NCBI RefSeq assembly: GCF_003731765.1 | Contig: NZ_MOAL01000004.1 | Location: forward strand, 2,108,001 to 2,172,000 | Direction of reading: 5' to 3' | Source of the DNA: Pseudomonas chlororaphis | Lineage (GTDB): Bacteria; Pseudomonadota; Gammaproteobacteria; Pseudomonadales; Pseudomonadaceae | Length of the DNA: 64,000 nucleotides | Part shown: positions 42,692-51,510 of the stretch, in pieces | Numbering within the stretch: the first letter of the stretch is position 1 | Layout: the number at the start of each line of letters is the position of its first letter | The notes under the pieces: generated by a model | The model's database searches: none | What the model saw: only the letters and a program-made list of their open reading frames with translations | What the model was told of the DNA's origin: nothing | Made by a program: the position numbers and the translations under genes

Positions 42692-43768
42692 TTAATCAGT
42701 GGCGAGCACACCACGACGCACCTGGTCACGCTCGATCGATTCGAACAGTGCCTTGAAGTTGCCCTCACCGAAACCATCGTCGCCCTTGCGCTGGATGAAT
42801 TCGAAGAACACCGGGCCCATCAGGGTCTCCGAGAAAATCTGCAACAACAGGCGCTTGTCGCCGGCTTCCGACGAGCCGTCCAGCAAGATGCCCCGTGATT
42901 GCAGCTCGTTGACCGGCTCACCGTGGTTCGGCAGGCGACCTTCAAGCATCTCGTAATAGGTTTCCGGCGGCGCGGTCATAAAGCGCATGCCGATCTTTTT
43001 CAACGCATCCCAAGTCTTCACCAAGTCATCGGTGAGGAACGCCACGTGCTGGATGCCCTCGCCGTTGAACTGCATCAGGAACTCTTCGATCTGCCCGGCG
43101 CCCTTGGACGATTCCTCGTTCAGCGGGATGCGGATCATGCCGTCCGGAGCGGTCATGGCCTTGGAGGTCAGGCCGGTGTATTCGCCCTTGATGTCGAAGT
43201 AGCGGATCTCGCGGAAGTTGAACAGTTTCTCGTAGAAGCCGGCCCAGTAAGCCATGCGTCCGCGGTACACGTTGTGGGTCAGGTGGTCGATGATCTTCAG
43301 GCCCGCGCCCTCGGGATGGCGGTCTACGCCGTCGAGGAACACGAAGTCGATGTCATAGATCGAGCTGCCTTCACCATAACGATCGATCAGGTACAGCGGC
43401 GCGCCGCCGATGCCTTTGATCGCCGGCAGGTTCAGCTCCATGGGGCCGGTGGCGATGTGGATCGGCTGGGCACCCAGCTCCAGGGCACGGGAATAGGCCT
43501 GCTGGGCGTTCTGCACGCGGAACGCCATGCCGCACACCGACGGGCCGTGCTCGGCGGCAAAGTACGAGGCCACGCTGTGAGGTTCGTTGTTGAGGATCAG
43601 GTTGATCGCGCCCTGACGGTACAGGTGCACGTCTTTGGAACGGTGGGTCGCGACCTTGGTAAAGCCCATGATCTGGAAGATCGGCTCAAGGGTATTGGCG
43701 GTAGGCGATGCGAATTCGATGAATTCAAAGCCCATCAGGCCCATTGGGTTTTCGAAGATATCTGCCAT
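42692..43768 (-). CDS. hppD: 4-hydroxyphenylpyruvate dioxygenase
   Basis: 358 residues, matching the known P. fluorescens enzyme in length and wording (MGLMGFEFIEFASPTANTLE). The three Fe(II) ligands are in IDHLTHNVYRG (His), EGIQHVAFLTDD (His) and GPVFFEFIQRKGDDG (Glu). It converts 4-hydroxyphenylpyruvate to homogentisate in tyrosine breakdown, using O2 and the substrate's own 2-oxo acid group. The ATG at 43768 gives MADIFENPMGLM, and GAGGCGCC precedes it. The gene is single and terminated by its own hairpin. Confidence 0.97.
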   Translation of the reverse strand: MADIFENPMGLMGFEFIEFASPTANTLEPIFQIMGFTKVATHRSKDVHLYRQGAINLILNNEPHSVASYFAAEHGPSVCGMAFRVQNAQQAYSRALELGAQPIHIATGPMELNLPAIKGIGGAPLYLIDRYGEGSSIYDIDFVFLDGVDRHPEGAGLKIIDHLTHNVYRGRMAYWAGFYEKLFNFREIRYFDIKGEYTGLTSKAMTAPDGMIRIPLNEESSKGAGQIEEFLMQFNGEGIQHVAFLTDDLVKTWDALKKIGMRFMTAPPETYYEMLEGRLPNHGEPVNELQSRGILLDGSSEAGDKRLLLQIFSETLMGPVFFEFIQRKGDDGFGEGNFKALFESIERDQVRRGVLATD

Positions 43769-44030
43769 GGTTGGCGCCTCATCATTTTTAGAATTAACCG
43801 CCGCGATACGCGGAGGGTCAGTGCTTATGAATGCTGAGGAGCGAGGGTGGCGCGCAGGAGATACCGCGCACGCTGCGGGCGAGGAAATCACCGTAGATCA
43901 GTTGGAAACCGAATATCTTCATGTCGACCCTGTCTTGCTTGCAGGCTGGCGAGGCTTCTGCTGCCAGAAGACTTTATTATTGTATGCGTAACCGGATTCT
44001 ACACAGCGTAAATATGTTTGTCCGTAATCT

Positions 44031-44978
44031 CTATAAAATCCGCTTTTTTGCCGGCGTCGCAAGGCCTTTGTTGCACAAATAAAGGCCGACGAGAATCAGC
44101 GCCCCGCCCAGGCCCATGCTCAGGGTCAGCGGCTCCGCCAGTAACAGGGCACCGAGCAGCACCGCGGTCAGCGGGTTGAGTGCGATGAAGGCTCCGGCGC
44201 GGGTGGCACCGATGCGCTGCACGCCATCGTAATAGAGGATGTAGGCCAGAGCCGAACCGAGCACGCCGAGGTACAGCAGCCCTAGGCCTTGTCCGAGGTT
44301 GAGCTGGGCGATCGCCGCCAGGTCCACGTCGCCCATGGCCAGGGTCACCGCCCACAGCATCAGCGTGCCCAGCCCAATGGAGTAGGTCACGGTTTGCAAC
44401 GGGCCGAGGCTGCTGTTGAGGTTCCTGGCGCCCAAGGAATAGAGGCCCCACCCCAGTACGCAGCCAAAAATCAGCAGATCCCCACGCCAACTGGCCGCCC
44501 CAGCCTGCAAAGCCGAAGGGTCGCGACTGAGGATTACCGTGCCGGCGCCGACCAGGCACAGGGCGATGCCCATGACCTTGGTCCGGCCCAAGCGCTCCTT
44601 GAACAGCCACCACGACGCCAAGGCAATCACCGCCGGGTTCAGCGCCACAATCAATGAGGCGCGGGAGGCGCCGATGAGTTGCAGGCCGTTGAAGAAGCAC
44701 AGGTTGTAGAAAAAGATGCCGAAAAAGCCCAGCACGGTCAGTTGCACAAACTGACCCCGGGTGGGGCGCGCCAGAGGGATCCGTGCCAGGACCATGAACA
44801 GCATCAATGCCAGGCTAGCCAGGAGAAAACGCACGCTGGCGGCCAATAGCGGCGCCAGGGTCCCGGCTAGCAGACGCCCGGCGACAAAGGTGCCGCCCCA
44901 GATCATGCTCACCGCTGCCAACTTGGCGTACACCGGCATAAATCCGGCGTAACGGCCGGTTCGATCAGAAAATGACAT
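44031..44978 (-). CDS. EamA-family (drug/metabolite) transporter
   Basis: 315 residues with ten membrane segments in two EamA repeats (VSMIWGGTFVAGRLLAG…, GLLYLGVLGSALAYILYYDGV…). It is an inner-membrane exporter or importer of unknown substrate. It is divergent from a LysR-type gene with 79 bases between starts, a common arrangement of a regulator and its target. The ATG at 44978 begins MSFSDRTGRYAGFMPVYAKL. Confidence 0.88.
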   Translation of the reverse strand: MSFSDRTGRYAGFMPVYAKLAAVSMIWGGTFVAGRLLAGTLAPLLAASVRFLLASLALMLFMVLARIPLARPTRGQFVQLTVLGFFGIFFYNLCFFNGLQLIGASRASLIVALNPAVIALASWWLFKERLGRTKVMGIALCLVGAGTVILSRDPSALQAGAASWRGDLLIFGCVLGWGLYSLGARNLNSSLGPLQTVTYSIGLGTLMLWAVTLAMGDVDLAAIAQLNLGQGLGLLYLGVLGSALAYILYYDGVQRIGATRAGAFIALNPLTAVLLGALLLAEPLTLSMGLGGALILVGLYLCNKGLATPAKKRIL

Positions 44979-45057
44979 AAGACTCCAACGTCGAGGATTG
45001 AGGGCGTTGGGGTATTCTTTTGCTAATAGCCGATCATCGTAAAATGAGCTTTCATTC

Positions 45058-45930
45058 ATGACCCTGACCCAACTCGAGATCTTTTCCCTAGTGGCCGAAC
45101 TGCGCGGGTTCACCCTCGCGGCCCATCGCCTGGGCATCTCGCAATCGGCGGTGTCCCACGCCATCAAGTCCCTGGAACAGGAACTGGGGGTGGACCTATT
45201 CCGCCGTCATCAAGCCCAGGTGGAACTCAGCGACATCGGCCAACAACTGCTGCTGCGGGCTCGAGCCATGTTGGGCCTGGCCGCGACCCTGGAGCAGGAA
45301 GCCGCCGATGCCCGCGGCATGAAACGCGGCACCCTGCGGATCGGCTCCTTCGGGCCCACGGCGTCGATGCGCCTGCTGCCGGAGATTCTCCAGGGTTATC
45401 GCCTGCAGCATCCCGGGATCGAGGTGCACATCGATGAAGGACCGGATCGCCAGGTGCTGCAATGGCTGGAGCAACGCCGCATTGACCTGGGTTTCGTGGT
45501 GCTGCCCCAGGAGCGTTTCGACACCTTTGCCCTGGCGGAGGATCAACTGGTGGCCCTGCTGCCAAGCCAACACCCGCTGGCGGCCAAAAGCACGCTGACC
45601 CTGAAAGCGCTTTGCGATGATCCGTTCGTACTCACCGAAGCCGGTTCGGCAGAGCTGGTATCACGCCTGTTCGCCAACGCCGGGCTCACGCCGAAGGTGC
45701 GTTATCGCTGCTCGCAATTGCTCAGCACCCTGGAAACCGTCAGCCGCGGCGATGCCCTGAGCATTGTCGCCCAACTGTCCCTACCGCCCTCCCCGGACCC
45801 GCGCTACGTGACCCGAGAGCTGTTGCCAGCAGCCCGCCGCAACGTGGGGATTGCCGTGCTCGATCAACGCCAGGCGTCGCCCGCAACCCTGGCCTTTATC
45901 CAGCACGCGCAAATCCTGTATCGCCGCTGA
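45058..45930 (+). CDS. LysR-family transcriptional regulator
   Basis: 290 residues. The N-terminal helix-turn-helix (LEIFSLVAELRGFTLAAHRL, then SQSAVSHAIKSLEQELGV) is followed by a substrate-binding domain (GTLRIGSFGPTASMRLLPEI…). It is divergent from the EamA transporter and is its probable regulator. The ATG at 45058 lies in the 79-base shared region. The co-inducer is unknown. Confidence 0.92.
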   Translation: MTLTQLEIFSLVAELRGFTLAAHRLGISQSAVSHAIKSLEQELGVDLFRRHQAQVELSDIGQQLLLRARAMLGLAATLEQEAADARGMKRGTLRIGSFGPTASMRLLPEILQGYRLQHPGIEVHIDEGPDRQVLQWLEQRRIDLGFVVLPQERFDTFALAEDQLVALLPSQHPLAAKSTLTLKALCDDPFVLTEAGSAELVSRLFANAGLTPKVRYRCSQLLSTLETVSRGDALSIVAQLSLPPSPDPRYVTRELLPAARRNVGIAVLDQRQASPATLAFIQHAQILYRR

Positions 45931-46017
45931 AAGCCATCTATCCTGCTGCTTACCACGCCGGCGCCAGACTCTAGGGCGCTGCCCTCCCCTGCCAAAGGTT
46001 CGCTCGCTAGCAGCCCG

Positions 46018-47532
46018 TTGCAGCGCTCGACCCGATCCTTGCGCCCGCTGCTGATGGCGTTGCTGCCCATTGGGCTTGGGCTGTTCATCCTCCATCTGCA
46101 AGCCGAACGAGCGCTGCAACAGAGCAGCCTGGAAACCGCCCAGGAGGCCGTGCGCCAATTCGACCTGATGCTGGACAACAGCCATATCGCCGCTCAGGCC
46201 TTGCTGCCGCTGGCGGGGCAAGCCTGTGACGAGCAGCAACAATTGGCCCTGCGCGATCAAGTGGTGCGCCGACCTTTTGTACGCTCAACCAACCTGGTGT
46301 GGCGCAAGAGCAACTATTGCAGCTCGCTGCTGGGCAATGTCACGGTGCCGCTTGATCCCGAGGACTACATCGAGGGCAAACTTTGGCTCATGAACGGCAA
46401 CCCGGTGACCCCGAACAGCTCACTGCTGGTCTACCGGCTCAGCGAAGGCGAGCGAGCAGCGTTGGCCACGATTGACGGTTACCACCTGGCCAATGTGCTG
46501 CGCCTGATCAGTCGCTTTGCTGAGCTGCAATTGCAAGTGGGGCCCCATTGGATATCGGCCAAAGGCCAGGTGCATGACACGCCCCCGCCACGCGCCGCCG
46601 TAGCCGCCGAAGAACTGGCCTCGTTCCGTTATCCCTATCACGTCAGCGTGGGGTTCCCTGCCGGGGCAGTCTGGCGCTACATGAAGGCCCAGTATCCGGC
46701 GCTGTTCAGCCTTCTGGTCTTCCTCGGAGCGCTGGCGGGCATCGCTGGCCACCGCCTGCAAAAGCGCTCGTCCTCCCCCAGCCGGGAACTGCAACGGGCC
46801 CTGAAGGCGGGAGAATTCATCCCCTATTTCCAGCCGGTGGTGCGCGGCGACACGCTGCAATGGGCCGGCGTGGAAGTGCTGATGCGCTGGCAGCACCCCC
46901 AGGAGGGCCTGGTGCGTCCCGACCTGTTTATCCCCTTCGCCGAACACTCGGGCCTGATCGTGCCCATGACCCGCTCCCTGATGGAACAGACCGCACAGGC
47001 ACTGGTGCCCCATGCCGCAGACTTCACCGAGGGTTTCCATATCGGCATCAACATCACCGCCCGCCATTGCCAGGACATGGCGCTGCTTGAAGAGTGCCGC
47101 ACCTTTCTCGCGGCGTTCCCACCGGGCAAGGTGATCCTGGTGCTGGAACTGACGGAGCGCGAATTGATATAGCCCAGTGCGACCACCCAGCAATTGTTTG
47201 AAGCCCTGCGCCAATTGGGGGTGTTGATCGCCATCGATGACTTCGGCACCGGGCATTCCAGCCTGGCTTACCTGCGCCAGTTCAACGTCGATTATTTGAA
47301 AATCGATCAGAGCTTCGTGGCGATGATCGGGGCTGATGCACTCTCCGGCCATATCCTGGACAGCATCATCGAACTCTCGGGCAAGCTGGATTTGGGTATT
47401 GTCGCCGAAGGCATCGAAACAGCTGAACAACGGGATTACCTGGCGCAACGCGGTGTGGACTTCCTCCAGGGTTATTTATTTGCCCGCCCCATGCCCCAGG
47501 AGAAACTGCTGGAAGCACTGCAAGGCCATTAA
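46018..47532 (+). pseudogene. CSS-motif EAL phosphodiesterase interrupted by an in-frame amber codon
   Basis: One continuous frame encodes an N-terminal membrane segment, a periplasmic redox-sensing CSS domain (GQACDEQQQ…NYCSSLLG), a second membrane segment and a full EAL domain. The EAL motifs are EVLMRW, NITARH, ELTERE, DDFGTGHSS, LKIDQSF, EGIETAEQ and QGYLFARPMP. A TAG at 47170-47172 lies between ELI and PSATTQQLFEALR, without a frame shift. The truncated product (to 47169) lacks the DDFGTG metal site and catalytic Lys, so no c-di-GMP hydrolysis is expected without readthrough. The start is also unusual: TTG at 46018, or ATG at 46054, both with weak ribosome-binding sites. Relatives are the PdeC/YjcC-type enzymes. 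Confidence 0.85.
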
Positions 47533-47534
47533 AT

Positions 47535-47556
47535 TGCCACTTCAGTAAAAGTGGCA
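47535..47556 (+). terminator. Hairpin after the EAL pseudogene
   Basis: TGCCACTT-CAGTAA-AAGTGGCA is an 8-bp perfect stem beginning 2 bases after the stop. Only a weak T-rich tail (TATTC) follows. Confidence 0.5.
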
Positions 47557-47629
47557 TATTCGGGCGCATTGCCAACGTGCACCAAGATGAATCATTTGAC
47601 AGTAACTCCCAGTAACAAGAACAACCTGA

Positions 47630-47658
47630 TTTACTCCAACGGCATTAACTACTACAAT
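47630..47658 (+). promoter_or_regulatory. Sigma-70 promoter of the MvaU-like gene
   Basis: TTTACT (47630-47635) and TACAAT (47653-47658) are separated by 17 bases. The predicted leader of about 110 bases carries the 12-base palindrome CCAGGCGCCTGG (47709-47720) and a further CCTGGC/GCCAGG pair. Apart from this promoter and leader, the gap before the gene shows nothing else. Confidence 0.55.
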
Positions 47659-47776
47659 TTTTCTTGCCTGTTCAAGCATCACAGGAAGGCCGTTTAATCA
47701 AACCCTTCCCAGGCGCCTGGCTAATAGCTTTGTTTGTGCCAGGTATCAGCAAAAATACATTATTGGAGTAAAGATA

Positions 47777-48142
47777 TTGTCCAGACTCGCTGAATTCCGC
47801 GCAGCAGAAAAGGCGCTTCAAGAACAGCTCGCGCAACTGGAATCCCTGAAGAACGATGCCGGGCTCAAGAAGGAAATCGAGTTCGAAGAAAAACTCCAGG
47901 GCCTGATGAAGACCTACGGCAAGAGCCTGCGCGACATCATCGCCATCCTCGACCCAGCCCTGGGCAAAACCGTGCTGCCATCGGCCAACGCCCCTAAACA
48001 GCGCCGTGCACGCGTGGTCAAGGTCTATCAGAACCCGCACACCGGCGAGCTGATTGAAACCAAAGGCGGCAACCACCGCGGCCTGAAAGCCTGGAAAGAA
48101 CAGTACGGCGCCGCCACTGTAGATGCTTGGCTGCGCGGTTAA
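47777..48142 (+). CDS. H-NS-family xenogeneic silencer, MvaU/MvaV type
   Basis: 121 residues. The N-terminal half is a coiled-coil oligomerisation domain (EFRAAEKALQEQLAQLESLK…). The C-terminal half is the DNA-binding domain with the MvaT-family motif ETKGGNHRGLKAWKEQYG. These proteins bind AT-rich, horizontally acquired DNA and silence it. It is closer to MvaU/MvaV (MSRLAEFRAAEKALQEQ) than to MvaT. The start is TTG at 47777; TGGAG 8 bases before it is the only good ribosome-binding site. A terminator follows. Confidence 0.9.
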   Translation: MSRLAEFRAAEKALQEQLAQLESLKNDAGLKKEIEFEEKLQGLMKTYGKSLRDIIAILDPALGKTVLPSANAPKQRRARVVKVYQNPHTGELIETKGGNHRGLKAWKEQYGAATVDAWLRG

Positions 48143-48160
48143 GGCAGACGGCATATTTCA

Positions 48161-48186
48161 AGGGCCCCGCGTAGGCGGGGCCTTTA
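48161..48186 (+). terminator. Rho-independent terminator of the MvaU-like gene
   Basis: GGCCCCGC-GTAG-GCGGGGCC (48163-48182) followed by TTTAG. The ~200 bases after it are AT-rich and hold only the palindrome TAAGAATATTCTTA (48193-48206), with no gene seen. Confidence 0.85.
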
Positions 48187-48383
48187 GATCAGTAAGAATA
48201 TTCTTATCGCAATTCGAGTTAATTATCCCTCGCGTTCAGACTCATCCTTCACACAAAGGCACTAACTAGTGCACCCTTTTGCGCGCCAATAGCAAACGTA
48301 CAACAGCACCCCCTGCAACTTTAGGGTTAATGCCTTTTCCATAACCCTCCGCGCACAAATCGAACAGAAACGAAGAGATTCAT

Positions 48384-48920
48384 TTAGAGTTTCAAGCTGT
48401 TTCTGGCGGCGAGTATTTCTTCTTGGCTATCGGCATAGGCCGCTGCTTGCCCGGCGTATGAAAGTACATAGGCCTTATCAACATCCACGGCCGCCACCAA
48501 TGTTTGTGACAACACATGACGCCCGTTCTGAGTAATGGTGCAGGTCGTTTCCAGGGCCGACAGGCGACTCAGCCGCGCTTCATGAATTTTGTTACACACA
48601 CTTTGGTAACCGCCTTGGGCGAAGTCCTTCTGGATCGACTTGCGCATCTCCAGCAAAACCCCTTGAAGGTTCACCACGTGGCCACTTTCGACCTGGGTCA
48701 TGGTCAATTCCATAACCAATTGCGGCGTACCTGCCGCATCATTTTTTACCGCACGCTGGCGGGAAACCTTGCCCGTTTGTTCGGCGGACGCTTCAGGAAC
48801 GGCTTCGACTTCCCAACCATTGGGCCAGGTCAATTGCGGTTCCTGTGCCTGCACGATATCGCTCAGCAACAGGCCGCACAGGCTCAATGCCAGGGTTTTG
48901 GGGAACTTGATCATGCTCAT
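48384..48920 (-). CDS. Exported DUF4946 family protein
   Basis: 178 residues with a signal peptide (MSMIKFPKTLALSLCGLLLSDIVQAQ) and a mature domain that I assign to the DUF4946 type (WPNGWEVEAVPEAS…, LLEMRKSIQKDFAQGGY). A Cys pair in the mature part (SVCNKIH, ETTCTI) may form a disulfide in the periplasm. Function unknown. Two in-frame ATGs (48920 and 48914) are equally possible starts. Confidence 0.72.
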   Translation of the reverse strand: MSMIKFPKTLALSLCGLLLSDIVQAQEPQLTWPNGWEVEAVPEASAEQTGKVSRQRAVKNDAAGTPQLVMELTMTQVESGHVVNLQGVLLEMRKSIQKDFAQGGYQSVCNKIHEARLSRLSALETTCTITQNGRHVLSQTLVAAVDVDKAYVLSYAGQAAAYADSQEEILAARNSLKL

Positions 48921-49113
48921 GCACACATCGGGGGCCAGCCGCAAAGTCTGAGCCCGACGCGAGGATTGGGCAATAGATCAGGAGCATTGGGTTTGGCGCC
49001 GCTCTGCCCTCTTGCGTATCATTGCGTGATCGCAAGGACGCCTGATTATCGCAAGCCAAGGGATTGCTCGTGAGCGCGAGCGCCGTTTGCCCCACTTTTA
49101 TTCCGGAGGGCCC

Positions 49114-49635
49114 ATGAGCCTGCACGAACTCGACACTTTCCCCGGCGTCACCGCCCAACCTGATAGCGCCACCGCACAATTCGTGTTCAACCACACCATG
49201 TTGCGGGTCAAGGACATTACCCAGTCCCTGGACTTTTACACCCGGATCATGGGCTTCTCCTTGGTGGAAAAACGCGACTTCCCTGAAGCCGAATTCAGCC
49301 TGTACTTCCTGGCCCTGGTGGACAAGGCGCAGATCCCGGCCGACGCCGCGGCACGCACCCAATGGATGAAGTCCATCCCTGGCATTCTCGAACTGACCCA
49401 CAACCACGGCACCGAGAACGACCCGGACTTCGCCTACCACAACGGCAACACCGACCCTCGCGGTTTTGGCCACATCTGCATTTCAGTACCGGACATCGTT
49501 GCCGCCTGCGAACGCTTCGAAGCCCTGGGTTGCGACTTCCAGAAACGCCTGAACGATGGCCGCATGAAGAGCCTGGCGTTTATCAAGGACCCGGACGGCT
49601 ACTGGGTCGAAATCATCCAGCCCGCCCCGCTGTAA
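49114..49635 (+). CDS. gloA: Lactoylglutathione lyase (glyoxalase I)
   Basis: 173 residues with all four metal ligands of glyoxalase I: His in NHTMLRVKD, Glu in LELTHNHG, His in GFGHICISV and Glu in YWVEIIQ. It isomerises the methylglyoxal-glutathione hemithioacetal to S-lactoylglutathione. The length is near that of the 170-180-residue zinc-type enzymes, such as human glyoxalase I, rather than the ~135-residue E. coli form. CCGGAGG 5 bases upstream supports the ATG at 49114. Confidence 0.93.
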   Translation: MSLHELDTFPGVTAQPDSATAQFVFNHTMLRVKDITQSLDFYTRIMGFSLVEKRDFPEAEFSLYFLALVDKAQIPADAAARTQWMKSIPGILELTHNHGTENDPDFAYHNGNTDPRGFGHICISVPDIVAACERFEALGCDFQKRLNDGRMKSLAFIKDPDGYWVEIIQPAPL

Positions 49636-49642
49636 CCGACGT

Positions 49643-49742
49643 TGTAGGAGCGGGCGCTGTAGGACTTGGCTTGCCAGCGATAGCGCCCTCCTATCCTGTA
49701 CCTGACGCGAAGCCCTATCAGCGACAAGCCGGCTCCCACACA
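49643..49742. repeat. REP elements after gloA
   Basis: GTAGGAGCGGGC, then GTAGGACTTGGCTTGCCAGCG, and an inverted GACAAGCCGGCTCCCACAC. The three lie between gloA and ahpF. Confidence 0.75.
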
Positions 49743-49763
49743 GATGGTTGCAAAGCGGCAATA

Positions 49764-49800
49764 AAAAACCCCATGAGCCAGGCTCATGGGGTTTTGTTTT
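49764..49800. terminator. Bidirectional terminator between gloA and ahpF
   Basis: AACCCCATGAGCC-A-GGCTCATGGGGTT is flanked by A-rich and T-rich tracts on the two sides. It can serve both the plus-strand gloA transcript and the minus-strand ahpF transcript. Confidence 0.88.
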
Positions 49801-49812
49801 TTCAGTGGGCGA

Positions 49813-51378
49813 TCAAGCCGGTGCTGAGGTACGGATCAAGTGGTCGAAGGCGCTGAGGGATGCCTTGGCGCCCTCGCCCACCGCAATCACAATCTGCTTG
49901 TACGGCACAGTGGTCACGTCACCGGCGGCGAACACACCTGGCAGGGATGTCTCGCCACGTGCATCGACAATGATCTCGCCCCGCGGCGACAATTCGACGG
50001 TGCCCTTGAGCCAATCGGTGTTAGGCAACAGGCCGATCTGCACGAAGATGCCTTCCAGGTCGACGGTGTGGAACTCACCCGAATCCCGGTCCTTGTAGAC
50101 CAGCCCGGTGACTTTCTGCCCATCGCCTTTCACTTCGCTGGTCAGTGCACTGGTGATGACCTTGACGTTCGGCAGGCTGTGCAGCTTGCGTTGCAATACA
50201 GCGTCGGCGCGCAGCTTGCCGTCAAACTCCAGCAGGGTTACGTGGCTGACGATACCCGCCAGGTCAATGGCCGCTTCAACGCCGGAGTTGCCACCGCCGA
50301 TCACCGCCACGCGCTTGCCCTTGAACAGCGGGCCATCGCAGTGCGGGCAGAAGCACACGCCTTTGGCCTTGTATTCCTGCTCGCCCGGCACGCCCATTTC
50401 ACGCCAGCGGGCACCGGTGGCCAGGATCAGCGACTTGGCCTTGAGGCTCGCACCGCTTTCAAAACGCACCTCATGCAAACCGCCCACTTCTTTGGCCGGA
50501 ATCAGGGCACTGGCGCGCTGCAGATTCATGATGTCGACATCGTATTGGCGAACGTGCGCTTCCAGGGCACCGGCCAGTTTCGGCCCCTCGGTCTCTTGCA
50601 CCGAGATGAAGTTCTCGATGGCCATGGTATCCAGCACCTGGCCGCCAAAACGCTCTGCCGCCACGCCGGTACGAATGCCTTTACGGGCCGCGTAGATAGC
50701 CGCCGATGCACCGGCTGGGCCACCGCCCACGACCAGCACGTCAAAGGCGTCCTTGGCGTTGAGCTTCTCGGCCTGGCGCTCCACGGCGCTGGTGTCGAGC
50801 TTGGCGAGGATTTCTTCCAGGCCCATACGGCCCTGGCCAAAGTTGACCCCATTCAGGTAGACGCTGGGCACGGCCATGACCTTGCGCTCGTCGACTTCAG
50901 CCTGGAACAGCGCGCCGTCGATGGCCACGTGACGAATGCTCGGGTTGAGCACCGCCATCAGGTTCAGGGCCTGGACCACGTCCGGGCAGTTCTGGCAGGA
51001 CAGCGAGAAGTACGTCTCGAAGTTGAACTCGCCTTTAAGGGAGCGGATTTGTTCGATGACTTCAGCACTGGCTTTCGATGGGTGACCGCCGACTTGCAAC
51101 AGGGCCAGCACCAGCGAGGTGAATTCGTGGCCCATGGGAATGCCGGCGAAACGCAGGCTGATATCACTACCCGGGCGGTTCAGCGAGAACGACGGCTTAC
51201 GCGCATCGGTCCCTTGGTCATGCAGGGTAATCAGGCTGGAAAGGCTGCTGATTTCCTTGAGTAATTCGAGCATTTCCTGGGATTTCGCACCGTCGTCGAG
51301 GGATGCGACGATCTCGATCGGCTGGGTGACCCGTTCCAGGTATGACTTCAACTGAGCTTTAAGATTGGCGTCCAACAT
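49813..51378 (-). CDS. ahpF: Alkyl hydroperoxide reductase subunit F
   Basis: 521 residues. The N-terminal thioredoxin-like domains have the CXXC SCQNCPDV; an FAD-binding motif is VVGGGPAGASAAIYAARKG; the second redox CXXC is FCPHCDGPLF; an NAD motif is AVIGGGNSGVEAAIDLA. AhpF uses NADH to re-reduce AhpC. The ATG at 51378 (MLDANLKAQLKSYLE) is preferred over one 5 codons upstream. It lies downstream of ahpC on the same strand, but a terminator separates them, so readthrough or its own promoter must drive it. Confidence 0.95.
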   Translation of the reverse strand: MLDANLKAQLKSYLERVTQPIEIVASLDDGAKSQEMLELLKEISSLSSLITLHDQGTDARKPSFSLNRPGSDISLRFAGIPMGHEFTSLVLALLQVGGHPSKASAEVIEQIRSLKGEFNFETYFSLSCQNCPDVVQALNLMAVLNPSIRHVAIDGALFQAEVDERKVMAVPSVYLNGVNFGQGRMGLEEILAKLDTSAVERQAEKLNAKDAFDVLVVGGGPAGASAAIYAARKGIRTGVAAERFGGQVLDTMAIENFISVQETEGPKLAGALEAHVRQYDVDIMNLQRASALIPAKEVGGLHEVRFESGASLKAKSLILATGARWREMGVPGEQEYKAKGVCFCPHCDGPLFKGKRVAVIGGGNSGVEAAIDLAGIVSHVTLLEFDGKLRADAVLQRKLHSLPNVKVITSALTSEVKGDGQKVTGLVYKDRDSGEFHTVDLEGIFVQIGLLPNTDWLKGTVELSPRGEIIVDARGETSLPGVFAAGDVTTVPYKQIVIAVGEGAKASLSAFDHLIRTSAPA

Positions 51379-51416
51379 ACGGGCGATTTCCATGTTCTGA
51401 ATAAAGAGATGATTCG

Positions 51417-51456
51417 GTAAAAAAAACGCCCGAGCGAATCTCGCCCGGGCGTTTTG
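51417..51456 (-). terminator. Terminator between ahpC and ahpF
   Basis: AAAACGCCCG (51423-51432) pairs with CGGGCGTTTT (51446-51455), with an inner GCGA/TCGC pair and an A-run that becomes T-run on the minus strand. It would limit transcription from ahpC into ahpF. Confidence 0.85.
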
Positions 51457-51510
51457 GGGGCGGTGCAGCTTACTTAGGTGCGGATCACCGCCCTGGAGTC
51501 AAACATGGAC

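Noticed and set aside
43635..43991. Plus-strand frame in the hppD-EamA gap
   Set aside because: Most of it is antisense to hppD. The remaining part has no ribosome-binding site or protein-like pattern, and I see only promoter DNA there.
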